In this document: piece after piece, positions 50,701 to 61,471 of the stretch
Numbering within the stretch: the first letter of the stretch is position 1
How the letters are laid out: every line of letters begins with the position of its first letter
Assembly (NCBI GenBank): GCA_039704465.1
Contig: JASFAU010000020.1
Coordinates: forward strand, 1 to 64,000
Length of the DNA: 64,000 bases
Source: Plasmodiophora brassicae
Lineage: Eukaryota; Endomyxa; Phytomyxea; Plasmodiophorida; Plasmodiophoridae
Direction of reading: 5' to 3'
Position numbers and translations under genes: made by a program
Notes under the pieces: model-generated
The model's input: only the letters and a program-made list of their open reading frames with translations
What the model was told of the DNA's origin: nothing
Databases searched by the model: none

Positions 50701-53296
50701 GTCCTCGACGTCCCTGTCCAGCTGCTGCTGCCGCTGGGCCAGCGCCTCGTTCGCCTTGGCCAGCCGGTCCTGCAGGGCACGGTCCCCGTCCAGCAGGTCG
50801 CGTTCGCGGGCGTTCAGCTCCCCTTCCCGTTCGAGCAGCGCCTGACAACGAACGCCCGATCGTCAGCGCAGGCGCGACGCAACGGGCGCCCCACGAACCT
50901 GTCGACGCTTCTCGAGTTCGACGCGCTCCAGTTCGAGACGCTTGCCGAGGCCGGCGACATCGCCCTCGCGTGTCTTCAACCGCAGGAGCAGCGTCTCGAC
51001 CTCGCTCTCCTTGTCGTGCAGGGCCGTCTCCCGGCGTTGCAGGGCGGACAGCTGGGCGTCCGTCTCGCCGGACAGGGCCTGGACCTGGGCGCGTGCCTCC
51101 TGGGCGGCGGCCAGGTCGGCGCGCGCCTTGGACTTGTCCAGCGCGGCCGTCTTGGCGTCGGCCTGTGCCGCAGAGCGCTCCCGTTCGACGGTGGCCTTCT
51201 CGGCGCGTACGACGGCCTCGCGTTCGTCCAGCTGCGCCTCGCGCTCGGCGATGCGGCGTTCGGCGAGCTCGACGCGCAGGTGCCCGGCGGCGACCTCGCC
51301 CTCGCGCGCCAGCAGCGTCCGGCGCAACGTCGCCATCTCCTTGACGCGCTGCTCCTGCGCTTCCTGCCAACCTGCATTCATTACGCAGCCGGCGGCGGGT
51401 GCACAGACGCGCGCCCCACGACAGTACCGATTCGATCTGGAACAGCTGTTTCGAGCGCGCGTGCTCGGCGGCGCCCTCGTCCAGCGCGTCCTTCTGCGCG
51501 ACGAGTTCCCGCTCGCGATCCGCATGCGCCTTGACCAACGTTTCGAACGCGGCGCGCTCGGCGGCGAACGCCTCCTCGCGCCGCGTCAGGTCCTTCGAGT
51601 CGCTGGCAACGGTGGCAATCTTGGACAGGCCGGCCTGCAACGCAGCCTCCTTCTCGTCGAGGTCGTGCGCGCGCGCCTCCAGCTGTGGACCGCACCAGGG
51701 AATCACTGTGGAGCCAAAGGGCATGCACGGGGGGCGACGCGCGACGAACCTGTGCCTGTCTGTGGGCGAGGTCGTCGGCCCGGCGCACCAGGGACGCCTC
51801 CGTGTTCTGGACGGCAATCTCCCGCTGCCGCAGCGCGTCCTCCGACTTCGACAGGCGCGTCGCCTGCATTCGGATCTGGGGAGCCAGGGGGCCGGTCAGC
51901 GATGGCCAGGACGCAGGACGACCCACGCAGGCAACCTTCTCGGTCTCCTCGCGCGCGTGCGCCATCTCAACGTCGAGACGGGCGCGGTCGGCGTTCAGCA
52001 CGCTCGCCCTGCTGTCAACGGCAGCGCTCTGCACGCGGACCTGCTCGGCGGTTTCCTCCAGACGGGCCTGCTTGGCGGCCAGCGCGTTCGCGTCCGCCGT
52101 GAACGCCTTCTCCAGCGACGCCGCCTGCTCCTTCACCTGCTCCGCATGGCGCAACTCGTCCGCCTCCCTCTGCCTCTCCTTCTGGAGCGACGTCGCGTTA
52201 AACGTGCGCGGAGGTCGGCGGCGGGGCCAAACGTTCCGTACCTGGAACTTGCGTTCGTAGAACGTCGTTCGTCGGGACACGTCCGCCTGGAGATCCGACG
52301 CAGGTGACGCCGCGTAGAAGGACCCTCTTCGTCCCATATCCGACGGGAGATCGGGCGGCGGCGCCGTCGTAGGCGGCGCAGGCGTTAACGGCGACACGAT
52401 CAGCGACGCACGCTTCTTGGCCATGACTGCGCTGGATGTGTCAGACGTCGCGACCTCCCAGCAGGGTGCGTCGGCCGGCAACGCGCGCCTTACCTAGGTC
52501 GGCGACGCTGCCGAACGAGTTGCCGTTCTTCTCGACGGCCTTCTCGGCCATGACAACGTCGACGAGCTTGGCCAGCGATCGTCGCTGGGTACCACCGCCG
52601 CTTAACGACCCCCGTGCCGGGGACAGCGACGCCCGTCTCGATCGCGGCCCCGTCGACGACGCGTCGCTGTCCGACAGTTCGTGCACGACCGGTAGCGGCC
52701 CCGTGTTGTCCTTCTCCGACGACACCGAATCCCGCGCCGCCTACAGGGGAACCAATCGGTGTGAGAACGGCGCGCCGCTAAAGACGCTTGGCATCATCGA
52801 GAACGTGTCGAAACAATAACCCCATTGCAATGGATGGTGCAACGACGACGACAAACTGACGCACCTTTGGCGGAACGGTGTCGTCGTTGTCGTTGGTGAC
52901 GCGGTCGACGGTACCGACGGCGTTGTCGTTGTTGTTGAGGGGCGATGGGTCGCCAAACGACCCGGCGGAATGGGACGACAGCAGCGATTTCGTTCGGTTG
53001 ACGAGCGACATGGACATGGAGCGGGAGCGGCCGTGGCTGCCGCGCGGCTCGTCCGGCGGCGCCGGTACCGACGCCGACAGGGTCGCGCTGCTGCGATGGC
53101 GCCGATCCTCGACTTTGGACTTGAGCAGCTCCAGGGCTTCGACGGTGCCCGACAACGATGCGTGCAGACGGCCGCGCTGCTCGTCGCCGGCGCCGCCGTC
53201 GCCGTCGGCCCGGCCGCCGGCGTCATTGGCGCTGACGGATCGCGCGTGCCGCAACGACATTCGCCTGCCGCCGCTTCCCGACGATGATGACGACAT
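47711..53296 (-). CDS. Giant coiled-coil protein, about 13 exons
   Basis: Starts at ATG 53296 with a Ser-rich, basic, phosphosite-like head (MSSSSSGSGGRRMSLRHARS). Introns at 52864-52741 and 52493-52427 join it to MAKKRASLIVSPLTP, and a long rod begins after KERQREADELRHAEQ. The rod is Ala/Glu/Arg/Gln-rich with heptad spacing, for about 1,200 residues, with about ten more introns of roughly 55-70 nt. Nearly all lie in phase 0 directly after a Gln or Lys codon. The tail is SKMRDLQRSLHERG, a short Ala/Ser linker, LLRELRAGPRGD and a final basic stretch. About 1,600 aa in all. Such proteins are usually cytoskeletal, basal-body/centrosomal or Golgi tethers; none can be assigned. The very long opposite-strand frames are artefacts of GC-rich codons. 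Confidence 0.8.
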
Positions 53297-54023
53297 GGTC
53301 GTCCGGCGCTCTGGACGTCGTCGGGGCCGGCGGGCGGCGGCGTTCGCGCCACGATGCGCCCGTTGTGCAAAGCAGCTCCTGCCAACCGACCAACACTCAT
53401 CGCCACGGACTTTTTACGGACATTTTTTCCCGCCTCTTTCTGCTTATGTTACCGGGGCAGCGCGTTTCTGCCACTGCGCGCTGCACGCCCCGCATTGCCC
53501 GCTGCCCTCCGTTGTCGTCGGCCGTGCACCACATGGTGACCCTGGGCGTTGGCACATGCCAGTACTCGTTCGACGCTGTCTCCAACCGGGGTAGGAATGC
53601 CTCGCTGCTTTTCCCCTGCGGGTTGCTGCGCGACTGGAACCCTTCCAGGGCCGGGTCGGTCTAATTTTGACCTCCAGAGTCCCTCAAGCAGAGGGAAAGC
53701 GAGACACTGACGGCGTTTTACCCCGGTTAGATACAGCGTTGAACGAAGACCGGGAGAACGACCCGACCACTCTCACGACGGCGATCGAGATCTTGCCTGG
53801 CGTCGCTCAACGCGCGGGTACGTAGCAGGCGTGACCCCGGAGGCGTTCGTCAAGCGGAGACTATAACTGTCGGAACGGGCGGTCCTGGCACATCCCGATT
53901 TCTCGTGTGCCTGCCCTTCATGATGGATCCGTGTCCCGACGACGACGACCTGCAGGCCGAATGCCGGCTCGTTCCGGTACCCGTACGGGGAATCGGAGGG
54001 TCGCGTGCCCTGGGCGACCGACA
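53297..54023. other. Divergent intergenic region
   Basis: Between the start of the minus-strand coiled-coil gene and the plus-strand hydrolase. Only short frames. Presumably holds both promoters. Confidence 0.5.
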
Positions 54024-55057
54024 ATGGAGCGCGTGGTGACGTTCGCCAACGACGCCGGGCAGGAGTTGCACGGCGTGCTGCGCGATCACGTCGACGGGTT
54101 GTGCAACGACGTCGTCGTCGTGTGCCACGGGCTGCTGGCGCACAGCGACTGGCGATGGATCCCGACGCTGACGGCGCAGGTCTGCGCCCGCCTGCGCTGC
54201 CGCGCGTTCCGCTTCGACTTCACCGGGTGCGGGCGGAGCGCCGGCACCTGGCAGCTCTGCGCCTACGCTCGACAGACGGATGACCTGCGAGCGGCGGTCC
54301 AGTACCTCAGGCAGCAGGGCCTGCGTGTCGCCTGCATCATGGGGCACAGCATGGGCGGGAACACGGCCCTGCTGTACGCGGCCAGGTTCGGCGACGTCCC
54401 CGTCATTGTCAACATCAGCGGGTAGGGTACAGGCGCCGCGTATGCGCACGTATACGATGACGCGACATCGTCCCGCAGGCGATGCGACATGCAGCGCGGG
54501 CTGTTCGAGAAGTTCAGCGAGGCGCAGCTGCACGACCTGCACCACACCGGCTCGTTCTACTGGCGCGTCAAGACCCGCACCTACAACGTCACGCAGCGGT
54601 CGATCGATGAGCGCCTGCGCCTGAACATGGCCGAGGAGGTGCGCGACCTATACGTTGCCCGCTGGAAGCGAACCCCGCTCTCATCGTCGGTATACTGTGT
54701 TGTAGGCCGCCAAGATCCCCGATACCGTCCGCGTTCTGACCGTGCACGGGACCGACGACGACGTCGTCCACATATCGGACGCGCATGCGCTGTCGCGCTG
54801 CATCGCGAACCACGACCTGATCACCATCGAGGGCGCTGACCATGTGTTGGTGTCCCAAACGGCTCGCCTGCCCGGTTCATCACCACCTAATCGGATGGGC
54901 GTGTTTCAGGTTCAGTCGCGGTTCCGACGTCGCCATGATGGACGCCATCGTTGAATGGTTGAAGCGACGCCGGTGGCAATCCGACGAGGAGGAGACGCAG
55001 CAGGTCGACGAGGCTGCGTTTCGCGCTGCGATCACTGCTTCGGCTCCTGCCCAGTAG
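54024..55057 (+). CDS. Alpha/beta hydrolase (serine aminopeptidase/esterase-like)
   Basis: Exons 54024-54421, 54479-54653, 54706-54845, 54910-55057 (861 nt, 286 aa). Landmarks: VVVVCHGLLAHSDW (oxyanion strand), FRFDFTGCGRSAG, the nucleophile elbow GHSMGGN (Ser), NISGRCDM, VLTVHGTDDDVVH (Asp) and EGADHVFS (His), giving a complete Ser-Asp-His triad. A helical lid (KFSEAQLHDLHH) lies between. The C-terminus is acidic and Gln-rich. Introns 57, 52 and 64 nt. Substrate unknown; the layout fits the cytosolic hydrolases related to fungal and plant feruloyl-esterase-like proteins. Confidence 0.9.
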
Positions 55058-55228
55058 CGCTCCCTCAACGTCTAACATCGTATCTATACCGACTTGTCAT
55101 TGCAAGCATGGTTAGCCCGCTATGTTGTATCCACGACACGCGCCTCAGCGAACGGATTCGGCAACCTCCAGCGCCACCTGAACGACAACGGGCGGCTATC
55201 TTGGGAGCACGCGCGTCGGCTCGTATAC

Positions 55229-57535
55229 ATGTCATCGTCGACGTTGGGTCGGCGGCTGCGTCATCCATGCATAGCCGTCGCCAGGGGGCGCCTGTGTTCC
55301 GCGGCGCCGTGTTCGGGAAGGCATCGCGGGTCGTCGCTGCTCGACACGTTCCGGGGATCGCCGTCGGTGGCGCTGGCCGTGGCCACGCTGAGGCAGGAGC
55401 GGGATCCGGCCGCGGGTTGGGCCGTCTACCGGGCCGTGGTCGAGTCGGGCGCGCACCCGATCGACGTCCCGTTCTTCCAGGCCATGCTGTCGTTCTGCCG
55501 GCGGGCGCTGCCGTCCAAGGCGCCGGACGTGCTGCGCGCGGCCATGGCCAGAGGCGTCCCCGTCTGCGACCGCCTGTTCTGCACGTTCCTGGGCGCCTGC
55601 CAGCGGGCCGACCCGCCGCTCGCCGACGCCGCCCTGGACCTGTACCGGGCGTTGCCGCTGCGAACGCACGATGCGATCTTCGGCACCGCCAACATCTGCC
55701 GCCGGGCGGGGTCGCCTGACGCGGCACTCGCGCTCGTGTCGGACGCCATCGGCAACGCCGTCCCCTTCACCGAGCGCCTCCTGTCCCTGTTCGCCGCCTG
55801 CTGCGTCGACTCGTCGGGCGCCCAGGCGGCGGACACGGCCGCCCGCCTCCTCGACCTGGTTCGCCGGCGCCAGATTCGCCCGTACCGGAACCCGGCCGTC
55901 TTCGCCAACCTGGTCAAGGCGGTGGCGCGCCACGGCCGGGACGACGTCGCCCTGGACGCGATCCCGTTGATGGAGGCGATCGGCCTGCCCGCGTCCCTGC
56001 GCCTGTACACGCTGGCCCAGGTCGGCCGGTTCGACGACGCCATGCGCGTCTTCGTCGACCTGGTCGGCAGCGGCGCCCCGCCCGACGTCACCGTCTTCAT
56101 CGCGCTCGTCGCCGCCTGCTCCCGATCCGGCACGGTGGCCTCGCTGGACGTGCTGCGCGATCACGCGCGCCAGCACGCGCTCCTGCCCGTCAGGAACGTC
56201 CTGACGGCGTTCGTCGCCGCCTACGGGCGGTTCGCCGGCCGGGCCGCCCTCGTCGACCTCGAGCGCATGGCGCGCGATGCCCTCCTGCTGCACGACCCGG
56301 CGGTGGCGTGCGCCTTCATCGCCGCCTACGACGCCTGCTGGGACGTCGCCGCCGGCGAGCGCGTGCACAACGCGTACCGGGCGGCGGCGTCCCGGCCGGA
56401 CGTCCGCGTCCTGAACACGATGATCGCCGTCTACAGCCGCCATGGCATGCTGCGGGCGGCGCTGGACGCCGTCGAGGTGCTGCGCGCCGCCGACCTGCCC
56501 TGGACCCAGGACGCGTTCGTCAACGTCCTGGCCGTGCTCGCCAAATCCGACCGGGTCGCCGACGCCATGCGCGTGTTCAACGACATGCGCCGGCGGGGCG
56601 ACGTGCACGTCGACCTGGCCGCCCTGTCGCTGCTGGTCGGCGCGTGCGGCCGTGCACGCGATCGTGCCGCCCTGCAGGCGCTGCACGCGTACGCGAGCGA
56701 GCGCGACGATGTCCTGCTGGACGACGGCGTCCTGGGCGTCTTCGTCGTCGCCTACGACGGGTGCGACGACCTCGCCGGCGCCGAGCACGTGTTCCGCACG
56801 CGCCTGGCGTCCTGCGTCCCGTTCATCGCGTCGCCGTTCACGGCGATGATGTCGGCGTACGCGCGCCGGCGCATGCACGCCAGGGCGATCGACGTGTTCG
56901 ACGCCATGGTGGCCGGCGGGCGGACCGTTGCGCTGGACCGGGCGACGTACGCGGTGATGATCCCGATCCTCGCCGACGTCGGCCGCGTCGCGGACGCGCT
57001 CGCCGCGTTCTACGCCATGGCGAAGGCGCGCACCGAGGTCGACGTCGACGTCCTGACCGGCATCGTGGACGCGTGCGGGCGATGCTCGCAGCCGGCGCCG
57101 CTCCACGACCTGCTTCAGTTCGCGCGCCGCCGCCTGCTCCTGGACGATGCGGTCGTCGGCGCGTTCGTCCAGGCGCTGTCGAACAGCGACCGTCTGGACG
57201 ACGCCATCGACCTGTTCCGGTCGCATTCGGGGTCGGGCTGCGTCCGCCCGTTCAACGCCATGATCGGGGCGTACGCCCAGCACGGCAGGCCGGCCGATGC
57301 GTTCGCCGTGTTCGCCAGGCTGAAATCGGAGGGCGTCCGCCCCGATGCGGACACGCTCGTGGCGCTGCTGTCGGCCTGCGGGCGGGCGGGCGACCTGGCC
57401 GGCGCCAGCGCGGTCGTCCAGGAGTTCGCCACCGTCTGGCAGGTCCCGCTCGAGTCGGAACACGCCCGCACAGTCCTGGACGACCTGCACCGGACGTCGA
57501 AGGATCCCATATCAACCGACGATAGTAATAGGTAG
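55229..57535 (+). CDS. Pentatricopeptide-repeat (PPR) protein, mitochondrial
   Basis: 768 codons from ATG 55229, intronless. The N-terminus is Arg/Ser-rich without acidic residues (MSSSTLGRRLRHPCIAVARG), a typical mitochondrial presequence. The rest consists of tandem 35-residue helical hairpins with PPR phrases: TYAVMIPILADVGRVADALA, PFNAMIGAYAQHGRPADAFA, VFARLKSEGVRPDADTLVALL, FVNVLAVLAKSDRVADAMR. PPR proteins bind organellar RNA for processing, stability or translation. It lies 170 bp after the hydrolase and ends 44 bp from the convergent J-domain gene. The open frame extends upstream through non-ATG codons. Confidence 0.9.
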   Translation: MSSSTLGRRLRHPCIAVARGRLCSAAPCSGRHRGSSLLDTFRGSPSVALAVATLRQERDPAAGWAVYRAVVESGAHPIDVPFFQAMLSFCRRALPSKAPDVLRAAMARGVPVCDRLFCTFLGACQRADPPLADAALDLYRALPLRTHDAIFGTANICRRAGSPDAALALVSDAIGNAVPFTERLLSLFAACCVDSSGAQAADTAARLLDLVRRRQIRPYRNPAVFANLVKAVARHGRDDVALDAIPLMEAIGLPASLRLYTLAQVGRFDDAMRVFVDLVGSGAPPDVTVFIALVAACSRSGTVASLDVLRDHARQHALLPVRNVLTAFVAAYGRFAGRAALVDLERMARDALLLHDPAVACAFIAAYDACWDVAAGERVHNAYRAAASRPDVRVLNTMIAVYSRHGMLRAALDAVEVLRAADLPWTQDAFVNVLAVLAKSDRVADAMRVFNDMRRRGDVHVDLAALSLLVGACGRARDRAALQALHAYASERDDVLLDDGVLGVFVVAYDGCDDLAGAEHVFRTRLASCVPFIASPFTAMMSAYARRRMHARAIDVFDAMVAGGRTVALDRATYAVMIPILADVGRVADALAAFYAMAKARTEVDVDVLTGIVDACGRCSQPAPLHDLLQFARRRLLLDDAVVGAFVQALSNSDRLDDAIDLFRSHSGSGCVRPFNAMIGAYAQHGRPADAFAVFARLKSEGVRPDADTLVALLSACGRAGDLAGASAVVQEFATVWQVPLESEHARTVLDDLHRTSKDPISTDDSNR

Positions 57536-57579
57536 TCGTCGGTCGTTTGCCGGGTAATGCCCATTGCATTCGATGTAAT

Positions 57580-58985
57580 TCAGTAATGGGTGCCGCGTCC
57601 GGGTCCGGGCACGTGCAGGAACCGGCACGTGGCAGCGGTGCAGGCGCCGCGTTGAAAGAAACGGCATGGTGTCGTGGAGGAGGGCGGACGGTTGGCCCGG
57701 GGAGCACTGTCGCGTGCACCTCGTGGTGCAGGGCGAACGTTACGTGGACCTTGGGCGTGAACCGAATCACGGTCGGCCATGGCCCTCGCTGCCGACAACC
57801 GATCAGAGGACCAGGCAGGGCGACAACAGAGTGTACGGCACGCACCGTATTCGTCGAGGAGGCGGCGCTCGACTTCGGCGCGCTCCCGTTCGATCTCCTC
57901 GGCGCGGCGCTCCAGCTCCAGCTCGTATGCAATCTGCTCCGCCAGGCGACGCTGGCGCTCGTCGTCGTCGTCGTCGGCCACATCAGCAGCGGGTGGCGGC
58001 GTTGCCACTGTCGCCGGCCCACCCTACAACGGCAATGTCAGTCGAAACGCGAGCAGGACGCGTCAGCGAACGGGCGAACCTCGCGAACCGGCTTCTGCTT
58101 CGTTGGCCGCTTCTTGGGTTTCCGCCGGGGCCTCTGCTTCTTGTTGCGAGGGGCGCTCTCGGCAGCGAACTGGATCTCCACGTTCGACTGGATGTGCGGG
58201 TGCCGTTTCCGGCCCGTTGTGCCGGTCGTTGTCGCTCGCAGTACAGCGGACCAGGGCGACCAGACGTCGTCGACCTGCACGGCGATGCGGATCTCGTACT
58301 CGGTCCCCGGTTGCAACTGGCGAACGCGGTACCGCGTCGCCGTCCCGATGTACGCCAGCGCCCACGCAAGCCCCGCCATGGGCGACGACACCTCCAATCG
58401 GTACGTCGCGTCGGGGGCCATCATGTGCCGCCAATCCACCGTCGCGCTCTTGTCGTCCACATCGACGACGCGAACGCCCTCCTGCGACGGCGTCGTCGGG
58501 TTCACAATGAAATCATCGTTATCGTCATCGTCCCCGTATTCGTCATCGAACGCCAAATCATCGTCCGTGTCGCCAGCGGCGAACGCGCCGTCCTGCGCCA
58601 CTGTATCAGTCGACGAAATAACAGCAGCAGAAGCACACGCGAGGCACAATCGAATGGATACCTCGAAGAAGAAGCGGGGAGCAGGTCCAAACACGAACGA
58701 CGAATAGGCGAACAGGTCGTTGAACAGGTCCATGTACCTGGCGAGGTCGTCGAAGTCGTCGTCGAAGTCGTCGTCGCCGTCGGATACGTCGTCGGGGTCG
58801 GCGGTCAGGGCCGCATACGAATGGGAGATGGCCTGGAACCGGGCGGTGGCCTCCGGCGCCGGGTTCTTGTCCGGGTGCCACTGGACGGCCAGGTCCCGGT
58901 ACGCCCGGCGGATGGCGGCCGCCGACGCGCCCGCGCCCAGGCCCAGTGTCGCCAGGTGCGCATCACGCCGTGCCGCCGACGACAT
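57580..58985 (-). CDS. J-domain / fibronectin III / CCCH zinc-finger fusion protein
   Basis: Exons 58985-58080, 58023-57846, 57788-57580 (1293 nt, 430 aa); introns 56 and 57 nt with good borders (GTTCGC...TTGTAG, GTGCGT...GGCAG). J domain at residues 1-60: HLATLGLGAGASAAAIRRAY and the HPDKNP motif needed to stimulate Hsp70. An acidic stretch (DGDDDFDDDFDDL) leads to a segment with FDDEYGDDDDNDD, then a fibronectin type III domain at about 180-275: VRVVDVDDKSATVDW, YRVRQLQPGTEYEIRIAVQV, WSPWSAVLRATT. A Lys/Arg-rich region follows, an acidic-to-helical coiled coil (RRLAEQIAYELELERRAEEI) and a terminal CCCH finger, CRFFQRGACTAATCRFLH. A co-chaperone linked to RNA or a protein partner is inferred. 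I know of no standard family with this order. Confidence 0.85.
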
Positions 58986-59011
58986 GGCGCAGCGCCGCGC
59001 CCGGCCCGTCT

Positions 59012-59197
59012 GCACGACGGCCGCACCCCGGGGAACTGCACACACCAACCGACTCGGGACCCCCCGTTACAGGGCCAGGGGCGGCGCGTTGGCACGACTG
59101 TGTCGCACCTTGGGGAACTACACACCAGCAGCCGACTCGGGACGCCGTGAGCACGACTGTCGCACCCCGAGGAACTACCCGCCAACCGACTCGGGAG
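59012..59197. repeat. Three degenerate 50-bp repeats upstream of the J-domain gene
   Basis: GCACGAC.G..CGCACC..GGGGAACT and CC.ACCGACTCGGGA recur at 59012-59060, 59092-59143 and 59151-59197. They sit between the 5' end of the J-domain gene and the 3' end of the transporter. Could be regulatory or an expanding minisatellite. Confidence 0.8.
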
Positions 59198-59232
59198 CTG
59201 TCCACTGGTTGGCCCGGTGGACGGTGGCACAC

Positions 59233-61391
59233 TCAGGGGGCGCACAAACGCGGCCGCAAATCAGTGATCCCGAATGGTACAGTGGCCGTCGACGAATCGG
59301 GGCAGCTCCAACGTGCGCCAGCTGCAGGCAGCGCCACGGTTGTGTTGCGAACGGTACATTTGAACAGTGGTCGGTGGGCCCGCGTCCGATGCGGCCATGA
59401 GCCGATGTAGACGTCACAGCGAGGCGCGATGGGCGATTGCGCGGCGCTCGACCCTGGCAATGGATTAGGGTGACGGTCGGCAGTGACGTTCGGGCACGCG
59501 GGGACGGACGAGTGTGCGCGATGCCAGCAGACGTACGCGGCAACGAGCCAGATGATCATCAGGCGGCACGTCAGAAGCCAGTCGCGTGACAGCCAATCCA
59601 ACGTTGCCTGGTACGGCACAGCGGTCACGTTCCAGGGTGAGACACAGTGCGGAAGATGGACGTACGCCGATCAGGGTTGGGCTCGCAGCGTCGCCCAGCA
59701 GGTGGATCGTCATTGTCGATATGGCCAGGGCCAGCGGGCGCAGCCGCGGCTCCGGTTGCGTCCACATGATGGCCGAATTCACGGGCGTCAGGCTGACAAA
59801 CACGCAGAGCTCGGCGAAGAACGCCCCCGTCAAGAACGTGTACAGGTTCAACGCCCAGAACGACAGGGCGAAGAACGGGAGCACCTTCAGACCCGGTCAG
59901 CGTCGCAACCGGGATTGTTGCACGGTCGCCGGCCTACCAGCGCCGAGGAGTACTTTAGGACGAGAAGCGCCTTCTCGGTACGGGCGGCGTCGTCGTCGTC
60001 GGCGACCAGCACGTTGGTGGATGCCGCGCGGTCCGCCTGGCCGATGAACGGCTCGACATTGTCCTTGTCGACGGCATGGGCAACATCGCGCGCTGGGTTG
60101 GTCGCTTTCGCGATCCGGTTCAGGATGGCGCCGCCCATGTAGGTCCCGACGATGCCTGCCAGCGCCGCACATACGCCAAACGCTGTGTGGACGATCAGGC
60201 ACACATCGGGATCGGAAAACGAAAGCAGCGACGCTTACCGGTGGACGCCAGCGACTGCGATACGCCGACACCTTCCTCGAGGAACGCATCGCCTACAACG
60301 TCGGCGTGCCATTAGCAACCGACCGCAAGAGCAGCGGTAGCACGATGCCTACCAAAGTTGCTGTAGCCGCCGACCACGAAGGTCTGCATCGCATATCCCA
60401 GAATGGTCCATCGGTAGACGGGCGATTTGCAGATCAGGCGCACGTCGGTCAGGAACGACACGAGCACGTTCGGGTCTTCGACATGATCCTGCGCCGTTCG
60501 TAGTGTGACGCGTCCCGACATCGTCAGGCAGACGACGATCAGCGGGATCATCACGACCGCTGCGAATGCGTCAGCGCAACGACTGTACCGAGAAGGACAC
60601 GGCCACCTTCGACGGCAAAGATCACACGCCAGTTATTAACGGTGAACGGCGCCAGCTGGATGAAGGTCCCCGTCAGAGCAACGCCCAGCGCATACCCGAC
60701 TGGTATCGTCAGGTAGTAGTACGCCAGCCAGACCTGCCGCCTGTCTATCAGAACGGGCCAGGATGACCCGTTGCACATAGGGCGACCCTACAGGTCGATT
60801 CTCCCGAGGCGCCGACGCATCAATCAGCGGCTAGAACGGCAATGAGAAGGCGATCGACACCAGTGATCAACGGTCACCGTACGGCGGCAATGGAGACGAA
60901 CGAGGCCTCGCCGACGCCCGTGACCAGACGGGCCAGGAACAGGAGCCAGAAGGTCGTCGCAAACGCAGACGCAGCAACGGCCACGGTCCAGACCGCCAGA
61001 CCGACGGCGATTAGCGTCATCGGGCGACACCTGGACGACGCGTACCCGAACACGGGCGAGCTTAACAGGAATCCAACTACAGGCCGCGCGTCAGACGGGC
61101 ACATGTCGCAGGACCTCGGAACGAACATACCGATGAAGGCGGTTGCCAACGACCCGTCCTGCGAATTCGAGAAACGCATCGGCCCGGACGACAACGTCGA
61201 GAAACTGTTGGGAGCGCGCGCGCGCAATCAGACGTCGTCGTCGCGACAGCAATGGACACAGGCGGGGCGGCACGTCACCAGGCGGCGATGGCGCCTCGAT
61301 CAAAGTAGCACAGCAGGTTGATGGCGATGAACAGCGCGAGCAGGGCCCGGGCGCCGCCGATCGACGCCGGTGGCGACGTCGCCGGCTCCAT
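59233..61391 (-). CDS. Spinster-like MFS transporter, multi-exon
   Basis: From ATG 61391: residues include ALLALFIAINLLCYFDRGAI, the TM1 signature of spinster-type MFS carriers. Further exons read DGSLATAFI, VGFLLSSPVFGYASS (joined over intron 61130-61077, GTATGT...CTGTAG), WLLFLARLVTGVGEASFVSI (family motif), YYYLTIPVGYALGVALTG, NWRVIFAVEG, SPVYRWTILGYAMQTFVVGG, ILNRIAKATN, LYTFLTGAFFAELCVFV, SPTLIG and DWLLTCRLMIIWLVAAYVCW. About twelve membrane segments. In animals such proteins move sphingolipids or other lipids out of lysosomes. Not all introns were placed exactly; the last exon may be shorter than drawn. Confidence 0.8.
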
Positions 61392-61471
61392 GACGACGAA
61401 CGATCGACGGCGGGTTTTGCGTCGGTTCGTTGCGTGCCCCGTCCGCCGTGTCCGCGTGCACCCGTGACCGG
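61392..61471. promoter_or_regulatory. 80-bp divergent promoter between MFS gene and COQ6
   Basis: The two ATGs point away from each other with 80 bp between them (174 bp if COQ6 starts at 61565). GC-rich, no TATA box. Both promoters and 5' leaders must fit here or overlap the neighbouring reading frames. Confidence 0.5.

Noticed and set aside
55232..57490. Minus-strand 752-codon frame opposite the PPR gene
   Set aside because: Asp/Arg/Gly/Val-rich shadow with no motif; the plus strand shows clear PPR repeats.
58616..58676. Possible 61-nt intron (GTATCC...ACAG) in the J-domain gene
   Set aside because: Removing it shifts the frame into a basic nonsense sequence, whereas reading through stays in frame to the FN3 domain.
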